Shown here: piece by piece, positions 32,627 through 42,246 of the stretch
Position numbering within the stretch: the stretch's first letter is position 1
How the letters are laid out: each line of letters starts with the position of its first letter
Assembly (NCBI GenBank): GCA_902826455.1
Contig: CADEEV010000008.1
Span: forward strand, 1 to 64,000
Direction of reading: 5' to 3'
Length of the DNA stretch: 64,000 nt
Source of the DNA: an uncultured Acidobacteriota bacterium
GTDB taxonomy: Bacteria; Acidobacteriota; Vicinamibacteria; Fen-336
Notes under the pieces: model-generated
Seen by the model: only the letters and a program-made list of their open reading frames with translations
Database searches by the model: none
Told to the model about the DNA's origin: nothing
Made by a program: the position numbers and the translations under genes

Positions 32627-33583
32627 TCAGTTTCCTTTCCTTGACAGCAGGCGGTCGATCACGACGATGACGAGGACGACGACGCCGAGGATCAGACGAT
32701 CGTAGAACGTCGCGCCGGGGATCTGGGGCAGGGCGTTGCGGAGCACGCCGAAGATCAGCGTGCCCAGGACCGCGCCGATCACCGAGCCGCGGCCGCCCGA
32801 GAGGCTCGCGCCGCCGACGACGGCGGACGCGATGATGTCGAGCTCGTAGCCGTTCGCGAGGTCGGCCTTGCCCTGGCCCTGGGTGACCGTGAGGATCACG
32901 CCCGAGAGCGAGGCGAGCAGGCCGGCGATCCCGTAGACGAGGAACTGCACGCGCTTGACCGGAATGCCGGAGAAGAGCGCCGCCGTCTCGTTGCCGCCCA
33001 GGGCGAACACGGCGCGGCCCATCTGGAAGCTCTTCATGAAGAACTGGAAGAGCACGGCGAGCGCGACCATGGTGAGGGGCGCCAGCCAGCCGAGGGACGC
33101 CGTCGAGCCGCTCGGAAGCCGGCTCGAGACGTCGAAGAAGCGGCCTTCCGTGATGATGAACGCGAGGCCGCGCGTGATGCCCATGACGCCCAGGGTCGCG
33201 ATGAACGGCGGCAGCTTCACGAGCGCGACCAGCAGCGCGTTCAGGGCTCCGGCGAGGAGGCCGACCAGCAGGCCGCACACGACGCTCGGCAGCAGGTCCC
33301 AGCCCGAGATCACGTAGCAGCGGCTGCACACGACGCCGGCCAGGGCGATCACGGCCCCGGGCGAGAGGTCGACGCCGCCCGCGATGATCACCATCGCGGC
33401 GCCCACGGCCGCGATGCCGTAGGTCGAGGAGTACTTGAGGATCAGCAGGCCGTTCTCGGCGTTGAGGAACGGATGCACGCGCCCGGCCTCGGGCCAGAGG
33501 TACCAGCCGAAGAACGCGATCTCGGCCACCAGGATCAGCAGCGTGCTGACCTCGCGGTGCTTCAGGAGCTCCTTGAGGCGCAT
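32627..33583 (-). CDS. Sugar ABC transporter permease (RbsC/XylH family)
   Basis: 318 aa, about 9-10 TM helices. The motif IIAGGVDLSPGAVIALAGVV and the C-terminal VVGGASLSGGRGSVIGAVLG, which contacts the ATPase, identify the BPD_transp_2 sugar permeases. It forms a homodimeric channel for the sugar delivered by the binding protein. Overlaps the ATPase stop by one base (TGATG). Confidence 0.92.
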   Translation of the reverse strand: MRLKELLKHREVSTLLILVAEIAFFGWYLWPEAGRVHPFLNAENGLLILKYSSTYGIAAVGAAMVIIAGGVDLSPGAVIALAGVVCSRCYVISGWDLLPSVVCGLLVGLLAGALNALLVALVKLPPFIATLGVMGITRGLAFIITEGRFFDVSSRLPSGSTASLGWLAPLTMVALAVLFQFFMKSFQMGRAVFALGGNETAALFSGIPVKRVQFLVYGIAGLLASLSGVILTVTQGQGKADLANGYELDIIASAVVGGASLSGGRGSVIGAVLGTLIFGVLRNALPQIPGATFYDRLILGVVVLVIVVIDRLLSRKGN

Positions 33584-35079
33584 CAATGCGCCACCGCCGT
33601 CGCGAGGCGCATCACGGACTCCTCGTTGGCCTCGTCGCCGCCCAGCACGCCGCGCACCCGGCCCTCGCGCATCACGACGATGCGGTCGGCCAGGGCCAGG
33701 ACCTCGGGCAGGTCGCTCGAGATCAGCAGGCAGGCGCGCTTCTGCGCCGCCTCCTGGCGAACACGCTCGTGGATCTCGTACTTCGCTCCGACGTCGACGC
33801 CCTTCGTGGGCTCGTCGAGGATCAGCAGCTTGGGCGCCGTCGAGAGCCAGCGCGCGATCAGGACCTTCTGCTGGTTGCCGCCGCTCAGGCTGTCGGGCGG
33901 CGCCTCGAGGCCCGCGGCCTTGATGCGGAAGTCGGCCACCAGCGATTGGCCCGAGGCCGCCTCGCCACGGCCGTCGATGCGGCTCCGCCGTGCGGCGAGC
34001 TCGCGGGTCATGGCGAGATTCTGCCCCACGTCGAGGTTGAAGAAGAGGCCTTGCCGCTGCCGGTCCTCGGGGACGAGCGCCAGCCCCGCGCGCACCGCCT
34101 CGAGGGCACTGGCCGCCTGGAAGGGGACGCCGCCCAGCGTCACGCGGCCCGCGTCCGCCGCGTGGAGGCCGAAGAGCGTCTCGGCCAGCTCGCTGCGGCC
34201 CGAGCCCACGAGGCCGAACAGCCCGACGATCTCGCCGGGCCGCACCGTCAGGCTCACGTCCTCGAAGAACGGCCGTCGCGTGAGGCCGTCGACGGCGAGC
34301 AGCGGCGTCTCGGACTCGAGGGCCGCCAGGGCCTGCGCCGAGCGCGTCCGGGTCTCGAGGTCGCGGCCGACCATGGAGCGCACCACGTCGCGCGGCGTCA
34401 GCTCCGCCTTCGGGCGCGTCGTCACGTGCTGGCCGTCGCGCAGCACGGTGATGCGGTCGCAGAGCCGGAAGACCTCGTGCAGCTTGTGGGACACGTAGAC
34501 GAGCGTGAGGCCGCCGGCCTTCAGCCGGTCGAGGATCGTGAACAGCTCGGCGCTCTCGGCGTCCGTGAGGCAGGTCGTGGGCTCGTCGAGGATCAGGAGC
34601 CGGCACTCGAAGGCGAGGGCACGGGCGATCTGCAGGAGCTGGCGCTCGGCGGCGTTCAGGGACTCGACCTCGACGTCGGGCGAGAGGGACAGTCCGAGCT
34701 CCGCGAGGAGCGACTGCGTGCGCGCGCGCATCTCGGGCTTCCGCAGCCGGCCCAGGGCCCCCACGTGCTCGCGGCCCGCGAAGATGTTGCCGGTCACCGT
34801 GAGGTTCGGGAAGAGCACCGTCTCCTGGTAGACCATGCCGATGCCGCGGTCGAGCGCGTGGCGCGGCGTCGGCAGGTCGAGGGTGACGCCGTCCCACAGC
34901 ACGGCGCCCGCGTCGGGCCGCGTGATGCCCGCGAGGATCTTCATCAAGGTCGACTTCCCCGCGCCGTTCTCGCCGACCAGGGCATGGGCCTCGCCGGCCT
35001 GGACGTCGAAGCTCACGCCCCGCAGCGCCTTCACGGCTCCGAACGACTTCGCGACGTCGCGGAACTCGAGACCGCTCAT
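33583..35079 (-). CDS. Sugar ABC transporter ATPase with two nucleotide-binding domains
   Basis: 498 aa, a tandem duplicate ABC protein of the RbsA/XylG type. First Walker A is GENGAGKST and Walker B LLILDEPTTCLTD; the first signature is degenerate (LNAAERQLLQIARAL). The second half has the usual degenerate Walker A (GLVGSGRSELAE), a normal LSGGNQQKV signature and Walker B LLILDEPTKGVDVG. This asymmetry is normal for the family. It powers the adjacent permease. The start ATG 35079 overlaps the epimerase stop. Confidence 0.93.
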   Translation of the reverse strand: MSGLEFRDVAKSFGAVKALRGVSFDVQAGEAHALVGENGAGKSTLMKILAGITRPDAGAVLWDGVTLDLPTPRHALDRGIGMVYQETVLFPNLTVTGNIFAGREHVGALGRLRKPEMRARTQSLLAELGLSLSPDVEVESLNAAERQLLQIARALAFECRLLILDEPTTCLTDAESAELFTILDRLKAGGLTLVYVSHKLHEVFRLCDRITVLRDGQHVTTRPKAELTPRDVVRSMVGRDLETRTRSAQALAALESETPLLAVDGLTRRPFFEDVSLTVRPGEIVGLFGLVGSGRSELAETLFGLHAADAGRVTLGGVPFQAASALEAVRAGLALVPEDRQRQGLFFNLDVGQNLAMTRELAARRSRIDGRGEAASGQSLVADFRIKAAGLEAPPDSLSGGNQQKVLIARWLSTAPKLLILDEPTKGVDVGAKYEIHERVRQEAAQKRACLLISSDLPEVLALADRIVVMREGRVRGVLGGDEANEESVMRLATAVAH

Positions 35080-36092
35080 CGGCCCTTCTCGGCGCCGAAG
35101 ACGAGGCGCGTGCGGGAACGATACTCCCGGCCGGGGGCCAGGATCGGCGAGGGGAACTCGGCCCGGTTGGGAGCGTCCGGGAACTGTTGCGGCTCGAGGC
35201 AGAACCCGGCGTGGGTCCCGAAGGCTCCCAGCGCGTTGCCGGTGTAAAGCTGCAGCGCCGGCTCCGTGGTGAAGACCGTGAGCGTGCGGCCCGACAGCGG
35301 CTCGAACACGTGGGCCGCGCGGCGCAGGCCGCGCTCCGGCCGCAGCACGAAGTTGAGGTCGTAGGGGCCGTCGATGGGCCGGGGCTCGCGGAAGTCGAAC
35401 GGCGTGCCGGCGACGGGCGTCCGCTCGCCCGTCGGCACCAGCCCGTCGTCCGCCGGCGTGAAGCGGTCCGCGTCGATCTGCAGGACGTGGTCGAGGATCG
35501 TGCCGCGGCCGGCGAGGTTGTAGTAGCCGTGGTGTGTGAGGCTGACGGGCGTGGGCTCGTCGCAGCTGGCCCGGTAGGCGATGTCGAGCGTCGCCGGGCT
35601 CTCCCACCGGTAGGTGACCTCGACCGCGAGCGTGCCGGGATAGCCCTCCTCACCCGCGGGGCTCGTGCGGCGCAGCGCCAGGCCTGCGGCGCCGCCGTCC
35701 GTGAACGCCTCGGCGTCCCACACCTGCTTGTGGAAGCCGCGCGGTCCGCCGTGTAGGTGGTTCGGGCCGTCGTTGACGGGCAGCGCGTGGGTCCGGCCAC
35801 CGAGAGAGAAGCGGCCCCCGGCGATGCGGTTCGAGTAGCGCCCGATCAGCGTCCCCACGTAGTAGCGGTCGCTCACGTAGCCGTCGAGATCGGGATAGGC
35901 CAGCACGACGTTCCCGTTCACGCGCTCGTCGCGGTCCGGCGCGTCGATCCACGTGATGGCGCCGCCCCACCCGAGGGCCTTGAGCTCGAAGCCGGCGTCG
36001 TTCGTCAGGGTGAACACGTCCACGGCACGACCCTCGGGCGTGAGGCCGAAGGGCGCGCGGGACGCCTGCGTCGGCTTAGCGGGCGACCACAT
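35076..36092 (-). CDS. Aldose 1-epimerase (mutarotase)
   Basis: 338 aa. NRIAGGRFSLGG, the sugar-contact SLTHHGYYNLAG with the catalytic His, and FCLEPQQFPDAPN with the general-base Glu are diagnostic. It interconverts alpha and beta anomers; in this operon it likely acts on xylose or glucose released by the GH3 enzyme, supplying the form needed by the isomerase. Start overlaps the GH3 stop region by 17 nt. Confidence 0.93.
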   Translation of the reverse strand: MWSPAKPTQASRAPFGLTPEGRAVDVFTLTNDAGFELKALGWGGAITWIDAPDRDERVNGNVVLAYPDLDGYVSDRYYVGTLIGRYSNRIAGGRFSLGGRTHALPVNDGPNHLHGGPRGFHKQVWDAEAFTDGGAAGLALRRTSPAGEEGYPGTLAVEVTYRWESPATLDIAYRASCDEPTPVSLTHHGYYNLAGRGTILDHVLQIDADRFTPADDGLVPTGERTPVAGTPFDFREPRPIDGPYDLNFVLRPERGLRRAAHVFEPLSGRTLTVFTTEPALQLYTGNALGAFGTHAGFCLEPQQFPDAPNRAEFPSPILAPGREYRSRTRLVFGAEKGR

Positions 36093-38430
36093 CCAGCGTG
36101 GCTTTGACCAGTTCCGTGGAGTTGCCGCCCACCATCACCTCGAACGTGCCGGGCTCCACGACGCGCTGCATCGACTCGTCCAGGAACGAGAGCTCGGCCG
36201 GCGAGAGCGGCAGCTCCACCGTCTTGGTCTCGCCCGGAGCGAGGCTCACGCGCTTGAAGCCCCGCAGCTCCTTCACCGGTCGCGTCACGCTCGCGACCAC
36301 GTCGCGCACGTAGAGCTGCACCACCTCGTCGGCCTTCACCTTGCCCTTGTTGGTGACCGCGACCGATACGATGGCGCTGCCGCCCGGACCGATCGTGGCC
36401 GGGCTCACCTTGACGTCGCCGTAGGCGAACGTCGCGTAGCTGAGGCCGTGCCCGAAGGCGTAGAGCGGCGCCCGCGTTCCGTCGACGTAGGAGCGGAAGG
36501 ACGTCGGCTTGCGGCTGTAGTGGACCGGAAGCTGCCCGACGCTGCGCGGGATCGTGATCGGCAGCTTGCCGGAGGGGCTCACGTCGCCGAACAGGATCTC
36601 GCCCACGGCCGTGCCGCCCTCCTGGCCGAGGTACCAGCCTTCGAGGACGGCCGGCACGGTCTGCGCGACGCGGTGGATCGAGAGCGGCCGTCCGTTGATC
36701 AGCAGCGCGACGACCGGCTTGCCCGTCGCGACCACGGCCGCCACCAGCTCGTCCTGCTGGCCCGTGAGGTCGAGGCTCAGGGCGTCGCCCAGGTGCTCGT
36801 CCGCCCAGGCCTCGCGCGACGTCGACTCGTTGGTGCCGATCACGAGCAGCACCGCGTCGGCCTTCGCGGCCACAGCCGTAGCGGCCTTGATCCGCTCGCG
36901 GTTCTTCGCGGGATCCCCGAAGGTCACGGCGTCGCGCCACCAGATCGGCTCGTCCTCGGTGATGCGCGTGCCCTCGGCGTAGGTCACGGTGACGCCGGCG
37001 CCGGACGCGGCCTTCACCCCCGAGAGGACGTCGACACCCCGGCCCGGGTCGCTGCTGTAGCCGCCCAGGTGCACTCCCTTGGCGTTCGGACCGATCACCG
37101 CGAGGGTCTTGAGCCTCTTGCGGTCGAGGGGCAGCAGGCCCTTGTCGTTCTTCAGCAGCACGATCGACTGCCGGGCGGCCTCGAGGGCGACCGCCTGGTG
37201 CTCGGGCGTGTTGGAGACGGCCTCGGCCTGCGCCGGATCCACGTACGGGTTCTCGAAAAGCCCCGCTTGGAACTTGGCCGTGAGGACGCGTGCCACGGCC
37301 GTATCGAGCGTCGCCTGGGAGATCCGGCCGTCCTTCACCTGCTCGGCCAGCGTGCCGTAGGCCTCGACGTCGGGCAGCTCGATGTCGACGCCGGCTTCGA
37401 GCGCGACACGGCCGGCCTCGGCCAGGTCCTTCGCGACGAGGTGGCGGTCCTTGAGCTGGGCGATCGCGAAGTAGTCCGAGACCACGAGGCCGTCGAAGTG
37501 CCACTCGCGCCGCAGCACCTGGTCGAGCAGCCAGCGGTTCTTGTGGGACGGCACGCCGTCGACTTCGTTGTAGGACGGCATCACCGCGAAGGGCCTGGCG
37601 TTCGCGATCGCGTACTCGAACGGGAACAGCAGCTCCTCGCGCAGGTAGCGCTCGCCGAAGCTCGAGGGCGCGGTGTTGATGCCGCCTTCGTTCGGGCCGT
37701 GGGCCGCGAAGTGCTTGAGCGTCGCGAAGACCTTGTCCTTCGCGAGGGGCAGGCTCGTGCCCTGGTAGCCGCGCACGGCGGCGACGCCGAGCCGGGAGAC
37801 CAAGAACGCGTCCTCGCCGTACGTCTCCTCGGTGCGGCCCCAGCGCGGGTCGCGGGCGAGGTCGACGACCGGCGAGAGCACTTCCTGGCAGCCGCGGGCG
37901 CGGGCCTCGCGAGCCGCGACGCTCATGACCTTCTCGAGGAGGTCGGGATTCCACGTGCTCGCGAGGCCGAGCGGCACCGGGAAGTGGGTGGCCTTGGGAT
38001 CGGCGAGGCCGTGGAGCGCCTCCTCGTGGAACATCACCGGGATCCCGAGGCGCGTGTCGGCGACCGCCCACTTCTGCACCGCGTTCACGTACTCGGCGTG
38101 CTTCTTCGGGCCGCGTGAGGCCGGCGGCGCGCCCGGCGTCGACGGGCCGACCTCGCTCGGCCGCGCGATCCAGCCGAGGCCGTTCGGCAAGGCCGTCTTC
38201 GCCTTCTCGGCCGAGAAGCGGTGCTGGTCGTCCTGGATGGTCGGCTTCTTCAGCCACACGGCCTGGAGCTGCGCCACCTTCTCGTCGAGGGTCATGCGCG
38301 CGAGCAGGTCCGCGACGCGCGCGTCCACGGGCGCCTGGGCGTCCTTGTAGAGCGGCGCCGGCTCCGGCGCGGCGCCGACGAGGGCGGCGGCGAGGCCAGC
38401 GGTCACGAGCGACAAGCCGTAGCGCGGCAT
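36076..38430 (-). CDS. Secreted GH3 beta-glycosidase (beta-glucosidase/xylosidase)
   Basis: 784 aa with a signal peptide (cut near AALVGAA). Barrel domain ~25-380: PVMFHEEALHG, the region KHFAAHG, and the nucleophile Asp319 in GLVVSDYFAI, where most relatives have SDW. The alpha/beta sandwich follows (SIVLLKNDKGLLPLDRK ... NESTSRE, with Glu residues for acid/base), then an Fn3-like C-terminal domain. It releases sugars from beta-linked oligosaccharides in the periplasm. Operon context favours xylosides. ATG overlaps the xylulokinase stop by one base. Confidence 0.92.
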   Translation of the reverse strand: MPRYGLSLVTAGLAAALVGAAPEPAPLYKDAQAPVDARVADLLARMTLDEKVAQLQAVWLKKPTIQDDQHRFSAEKAKTALPNGLGWIARPSEVGPSTPGAPPASRGPKKHAEYVNAVQKWAVADTRLGIPVMFHEEALHGLADPKATHFPVPLGLASTWNPDLLEKVMSVAAREARARGCQEVLSPVVDLARDPRWGRTEETYGEDAFLVSRLGVAAVRGYQGTSLPLAKDKVFATLKHFAAHGPNEGGINTAPSSFGERYLREELLFPFEYAIANARPFAVMPSYNEVDGVPSHKNRWLLDQVLRREWHFDGLVVSDYFAIAQLKDRHLVAKDLAEAGRVALEAGVDIELPDVEAYGTLAEQVKDGRISQATLDTAVARVLTAKFQAGLFENPYVDPAQAEAVSNTPEHQAVALEAARQSIVLLKNDKGLLPLDRKRLKTLAVIGPNAKGVHLGGYSSDPGRGVDVLSGVKAASGAGVTVTYAEGTRITEDEPIWWRDAVTFGDPAKNRERIKAATAVAAKADAVLLVIGTNESTSREAWADEHLGDALSLDLTGQQDELVAAVVATGKPVVALLINGRPLSIHRVAQTVPAVLEGWYLGQEGGTAVGEILFGDVSPSGKLPITIPRSVGQLPVHYSRKPTSFRSYVDGTRAPLYAFGHGLSYATFAYGDVKVSPATIGPGGSAIVSVAVTNKGKVKADEVVQLYVRDVVASVTRPVKELRGFKRVSLAPGETKTVELPLSPAELSFLDESMQRVVEPGTFEVMVGGNSTELVKATLDVVAR

Positions 38431-39914
38431 CAGACGACCTCCTTGTAGAGCGGAGCGAGACGCTCGTAGAGCTTCCTGTAGAGCGCGCGGCCGCGGACGT
38501 AGGCGGCCCGCGGCGTAGGATCCGGGGCGAGACGGTCGGCCACGTGGATCACGGCGTCGCAGGCCTCCGGCACGCTCGACCAGGCGCCGGCCCCGACGCC
38601 GGCCAGGAGCGCCGCGCCATACGCCGGACCCTCGGCGACGCCGATCGTGGCCACGTCGCGGCCGAAGACGTCGGCCTGCATCTGGCGCCAGAAGGGGCTC
38701 TTCCCGCCGCCGCCGCTCGCGCGGACCTCGCTCACGGGGACGCCCATCGCGGTGAGGATGTCGAGGCAGTCCCGGAGGCTGTAGGTGACGCCCTCGAGCA
38801 CCGAGCGCACGAGATGCGCCCGCGTGTGGGCGGCCGTGAGGCCGAACCACACGCCGCGGGCCTTCGGGTCGAGGTGCGGCGTGCGCTCCCCCATCAGATA
38901 GGGAAGGAAGGTCAGGCCGGCGCAGCCGGCCGGCGCCGTGGCCGCCAGGGCGGTGAGCGCCTCGTAGGACTCGCCGGGAGCGAACTGGTCGCGGAACCAG
39001 CGCAGCGACAGGCCCGCGCCCTGGGTGACGCCCATGACGTGCCAGGCGCCGGGAACGGCGTGGCAGAAGGTGTGGACGCGGCCCTTCGGGTCGCGGGCCG
39101 GCGTCTCGGCATGGGCGAAGACGACGCCGCTGCTGCCGATCACGGAGGAGACGACGCCGGCGCGCACGAGGCCGGTGCCGACGGCGCCGGCGGCCTGGTC
39201 GCCCCCGCCCCCGACGACCGGGATGCCCGCGGCAATGCCGAGCTCCGCGGCCACGGCCTTCGTCACGCGTCCGCTCACGACCGGCGACTCGTGGACCTCC
39301 GGCAGCAGGGACCGATCGAGGTCGAGCGCGCTCGTCATCGCGTCGGACCACCGACGATTCACGACGTCGAACAGCAGCGTACCGCTCGCGTCGGAGACCT
39401 CGCTCGCGTACTCGCCGGTGAGCCGGAGGCGCACGTAGTCCTTCGGCAGCAGGAACTTCTTCGCGCGCTCGAACTCGGCTGGCGCATGACGCCGCACCCA
39501 CAGCAGCTTGGGCGCGCTGAATCCCGTGAGCGCGGGGTTCGCGGTGAGCTCGAGCAGCCGGTCGGCTCCGACCCGCGACGTGATCTCGGCGCATTCCTCC
39601 TCGGTGCGGCCGTCGCACCAGAGCAGCGATCGCCCGATGGGCCGTCCCGCGCCGTCCACGAGCACGACGCCGTGCATCTGGCCCGACAGGCCGACCGCGA
39701 CGATGTCCTTCGTTCCGGCTTTGGCGAGCGCCGCCTTCACGGCCGTGACGGCGCCGCGCCACCAGTCGTCGGCGTCCTGCTCGGCCCACAAGGGCCTCGG
39801 CGTGTGGAGCGGGTACTCGCTGGTCCCCTCGGCCACGACCCGGCCGTCGGCGGCGTCGACGACGAGGGCACGCGCCCCCGTCGTCCCGATGTCGATGCCG
39901 AGGAGTTGGCCCAC
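38430..39914 (-). CDS. xylB: Xylulokinase
   Basis: 494 aa, FGGY kinase. LLGIDIGTTGARALVVD is the N-terminal phosphate-binding loop, VGLSGQMHGVVLVD the XylB-specific motif with the substrate Asp, and RASGGGGKSPFWRQMQADVFG the ATP-binding C-terminal segment. It phosphorylates D-xylulose to xylulose 5-phosphate, the step after the isomerase encoded 10 nt upstream. Confidence 0.95.
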   Translation of the reverse strand: MGQLLGIDIGTTGARALVVDAADGRVVAEGTSEYPLHTPRPLWAEQDADDWWRGAVTAVKAALAKAGTKDIVAVGLSGQMHGVVLVDGAGRPIGRSLLWCDGRTEEECAEITSRVGADRLLELTANPALTGFSAPKLLWVRRHAPAEFERAKKFLLPKDYVRLRLTGEYASEVSDASGTLLFDVVNRRWSDAMTSALDLDRSLLPEVHESPVVSGRVTKAVAAELGIAAGIPVVGGGGDQAAGAVGTGLVRAGVVSSVIGSSGVVFAHAETPARDPKGRVHTFCHAVPGAWHVMGVTQGAGLSLRWFRDQFAPGESYEALTALAATAPAGCAGLTFLPYLMGERTPHLDPKARGVWFGLTAAHTRAHLVRSVLEGVTYSLRDCLDILTAMGVPVSEVRASGGGGKSPFWRQMQADVFGRDVATIGVAEGPAYGAALLAGVGAGAWSSVPEACDAVIHVADRLAPDPTPRAAYVRGRALYRKLYERLAPLYKEVV

Positions 39915-39924
39915 GGTCGCGGCG

Positions 39925-41094
39925 CTAGCGCACGCCGAGCAGCAGGTCGATCACGAGCTGGTCGAGGCGCTCGTAGCCGAGGCCCTTCGTCGCGAGGGCG
40001 TCCACGTCGAACGTGGCGGCCTTGAGCTTCGCGGCGCCGTCCTTCGTGTACTGGCCGAGACCGTGGTCGTCCTTCGTGACCTTCGCTCCGATCTCCGCGA
40101 GGATGGCCTGGATCTCCTCGTCCTCGGCGAAGCGGCGCGCCTTCTCCTTGAGCAACAGGTACGTGCGCATCGAGCCCTTCGCGAACTCCCAGACCCCCGC
40201 CTCGTCCTCGGTGCGGTAGGCGTGAGAGTCGAAGTGGCGGGCTCCGGAGTAGCCCGACTCCTCGAGCAGCTTCACCAGGAAGAACATGCCCTTGAGGCTC
40301 TCGCTGCCGAAGCGCAGGTCCTGGTCGTAGCGGCCGGGCTTCTGGTCGTTGAGGTCGATGTGGAACAGCTTGCCGGCGTCGATGGCCTGGGCGATGCCGT
40401 GGTAGAAGTTGAGGCCGCTCATGTGCTCGTGGGCGACCTCGGGGTTGACGCCCACCATCTCCGGATGGTCGAGGGTCTCGATGAACGCGAGCATGTGGCC
40501 GGTCGAGGCGAGGTAGATGTCGCTGCGGGGCTCGTTGGGCTTCGCCTCGAGAGCGAACCGGATGTCGTACTTCTGGTCGAGCACGTACTCGGCCAGGTAG
40601 TTGAGGGCCTCGCGGTAGCGCTTGAAGCCCTCGCGCGCGTCGCGGCAGGCGTCGGCCTCGGTACCCTCGCGGCCTCCCCAGCAGACGTAGATCTTCGCCC
40701 CGAGCTCGACGCCGAGGTCGATCGAGCGCATCGTCTTCTGGATCGCGAAGGCGCGGACCTTCGGGTCGTTCGCGGTGAAGGCGCCGTCCTTGAAGACCGG
40801 ATGGCCGAACAGGTTGGTCGTCGCCATGGGCACGACCATGCCGCTGTCCGCCAGGACCTTCTTGAACTCCTTCACGATCCGGTCGCGCTCGGCGGCGCTC
40901 GCCCCGAAGGGCACGAGGTCGTTGTCGTGGAGGTTGACGCCCCAGGCGCCGAGCTCCGACAGCTTCTTCACGATGTGGGCCGGGGACATCACGGCGCGCA
41001 CCGCGTCGCCGAACGGGTCGCGGCCCGGGTTCCCCACGGTCCACAGCCCGAACGTGAACTTGTCTTCTTTGCGCGGCTGGTACGCGTCGCTCAT
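39925..41094 (-). CDS. xylA: Xylose isomerase
   Basis: 389 aa from ATG 41094, of the short, actinobacterial-type class. [18 protein letters not shown], the catalytic GVNLHDND (His/Asp pair), [11 protein letters not shown] and [13 protein letters not shown] supply metal ligands. It converts D-xylose to D-xylulose (and can act on glucose). A GTG start six bases upstream would remove the GAGG Shine-Dalgarno, so ATG is preferred. The promoter and a LacI-type operator are just upstream. Confidence 0.96.
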   Translation of the reverse strand: MSDAYQPRKEDKFTFGLWTVGNPGRDPFGDAVRAVMSPAHIVKKLSELGAWGVNLHDNDLVPFGASAAERDRIVKEFKKVLADSGMVVPMATTNLFGHPVFKDGAFTANDPKVRAFAIQKTMRSIDLGVELGAKIYVCWGGREGTEADACRDAREGFKRYREALNYLAEYVLDQKYDIRFALEAKPNEPRSDIYLASTGHMLAFIETLDHPEMVGVNPEVAHEHMSGLNFYHGIAQAIDAGKLFHIDLNDQKPGRYDQDLRFGSESLKGMFFLVKLLEESGYSGARHFDSHAYRTEDEAGVWEFAKGSMRTYLLLKEKARRFAEDEEIQAILAEIGAKVTKDDHGLGQYTKDGAAKLKAATFDVDALATKGLGYERLDQLVIDLLLGVR

Positions 41095-41117
41095 GGTCAC
41101 CTCGGAAGAGACGAGGG

Positions 41118-41147
41118 ATCATGGCGCTTCGCCCGCGCGCGTTTCAA
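41118..41147 (-). promoter_or_regulatory. Predicted sigma-70 promoter of xylA
   Basis: TTGAAA (41147-41142), 18-nt spacer, CATGAT (41123-41118) on the minus strand, predicting a leader of about 16 nt with GAGG before the xylA ATG. Inferred from consensus match only. Confidence 0.5.
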
Positions 41148-41160
41148 GGTCGCGGGGAGC

Positions 41161-41172
41161 GAAAGCGCTTTC
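41161..41172. promoter_or_regulatory. LacI-family operator palindrome
   Basis: GAAAGCGCTTTC is a perfect 12-bp palindrome with a central CG, the form recognised by LacI/GalR regulators. It overlaps the stop codon of the adjacent LacI-type gene and lies 13 bp upstream of the predicted -35 of xylA. The upstream placement is unusual for simple repression; looping to a second site is possible. Confidence 0.65.
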
Positions 41173-42220
41173 AGCGCCGCTGTTTCTTCTTCTTCGGGGC
41201 CGGCGCCTTGCGCGGAGCCGTGGAAGCGCGCACGACGAGCGGGGCGAGGAACGTCGGCAGCGGCGTCGCGCGCGCGCCCTCGGCCCGCGCGAGGAGGCTG
41301 CGCACCGCCGCCTGGCCCATCTCGAACTTGGGCTGGTGCACGGTCGTGAGGGGCGGACGACAGAAGGACGCGAAGCCCTCGTCGTCGAAGCCCACGACCG
41401 ACACGTCCTGGGGGATGCGCAAGCCGTGGCGATCGAGGGCGAGCATCACGCCGAGGGCGATCTGATCGCTGCCGGCGAACACGGCCGTGAGCGCGACGCG
41501 CGAGGCCAGCAGCTCCTCCATGGCCGCGAGGCCGGCGGCCATGTCGAAGCCGCACTCGACCACGAGGCGGCCGTCGAAGCGCAGGCCCGCATCGAGCAGG
41601 GCCTCGCGATAGCCGACGCGGCGCTCCGCCGCGTCGCTGTGGGCGAGCGGCCCGCCGACGTGGGCGATGCGCTCGTGGCCGAGCTCCACGAGGTGCCGCG
41701 TGGCCGCCCGGCCGCCCTCGCGGTTCTGGACGCGGATCCGGCGGCTGTCGTCGCCCGTGGCCCCGCGGCACACGGTCACGAACGGCACGCCGCCGACGAT
41801 CTGCTCGAGCTCGGGATCGGAGAGCGCGCCGCTCGCGAGCACCAGGCCCTCCACCTGGTGGCGCAGGAGCAGGTCGAGGGCCCGCTGCTCGCCGGCCGAG
41901 CCCTTGGCGCTCGCCATCAGGAGGTGGTAGCCGCGCGTCCGCAGCTCCGTCTCGATGCCCCCGACGAGGGCGCCCCAGAACGAGCTCACGGTGTCGGGCA
42001 GCACCAGCCCGACGGTGCGCGAGCGGCCGCTCGCGAGATCCTGGGCCATGAGGTTCGGGCGATAGCGCAGGAGGCGCGCGGCCTCGACCACGGCCGCGCG
42101 GCGCGCCGGGGCCACGCGCGCGCCGCCGCCAAGCACGCGCGACACCGTCGCCGGGGACACGCCCGCCTTCAGCGCGATGTCGTAGATCGTCACGGCCTGC
42201 TTGTTGCGCTTCGGGTCCAT
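41171..42220 (-). CDS. LacI-family transcriptional regulator
   Basis: 349 aa. VTIYDIALKAGVSPATVSRVL is the N-terminal helix-turn-helix, followed by the hinge YRPNLMAQDLASG and a periplasmic-binding-like effector domain (TVGLVLPDTVSSFWGALVGG, VFAGSDQIALGVMLAL, VVGFDDEGFASFCRPPLTTV). The C-terminal tail is rich in Lys/Pro. It most likely controls the downstream xyl genes through the palindrome at 41161, with a sugar as inducer. 26 nt separate it from glgC, so the two may be co-transcribed. Confidence 0.92.
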   Translation of the reverse strand: MDPKRNKQAVTIYDIALKAGVSPATVSRVLGGGARVAPARRAAVVEAARLLRYRPNLMAQDLASGRSRTVGLVLPDTVSSFWGALVGGIETELRTRGYHLLMASAKGSAGEQRALDLLLRHQVEGLVLASGALSDPELEQIVGGVPFVTVCRGATGDDSRRIRVQNREGGRAATRHLVELGHERIAHVGGPLAHSDAAERRVGYREALLDAGLRFDGRLVVECGFDMAAGLAAMEELLASRVALTAVFAGSDQIALGVMLALDRHGLRIPQDVSVVGFDDEGFASFCRPPLTTVHQPKFEMGQAAVRSLLARAEGARATPLPTFLAPLVVRASTAPRKAPAPKKKKQRR

Positions 42221-42246
42221 CTCGGCCTCGGCGCCTCCTGGACGGA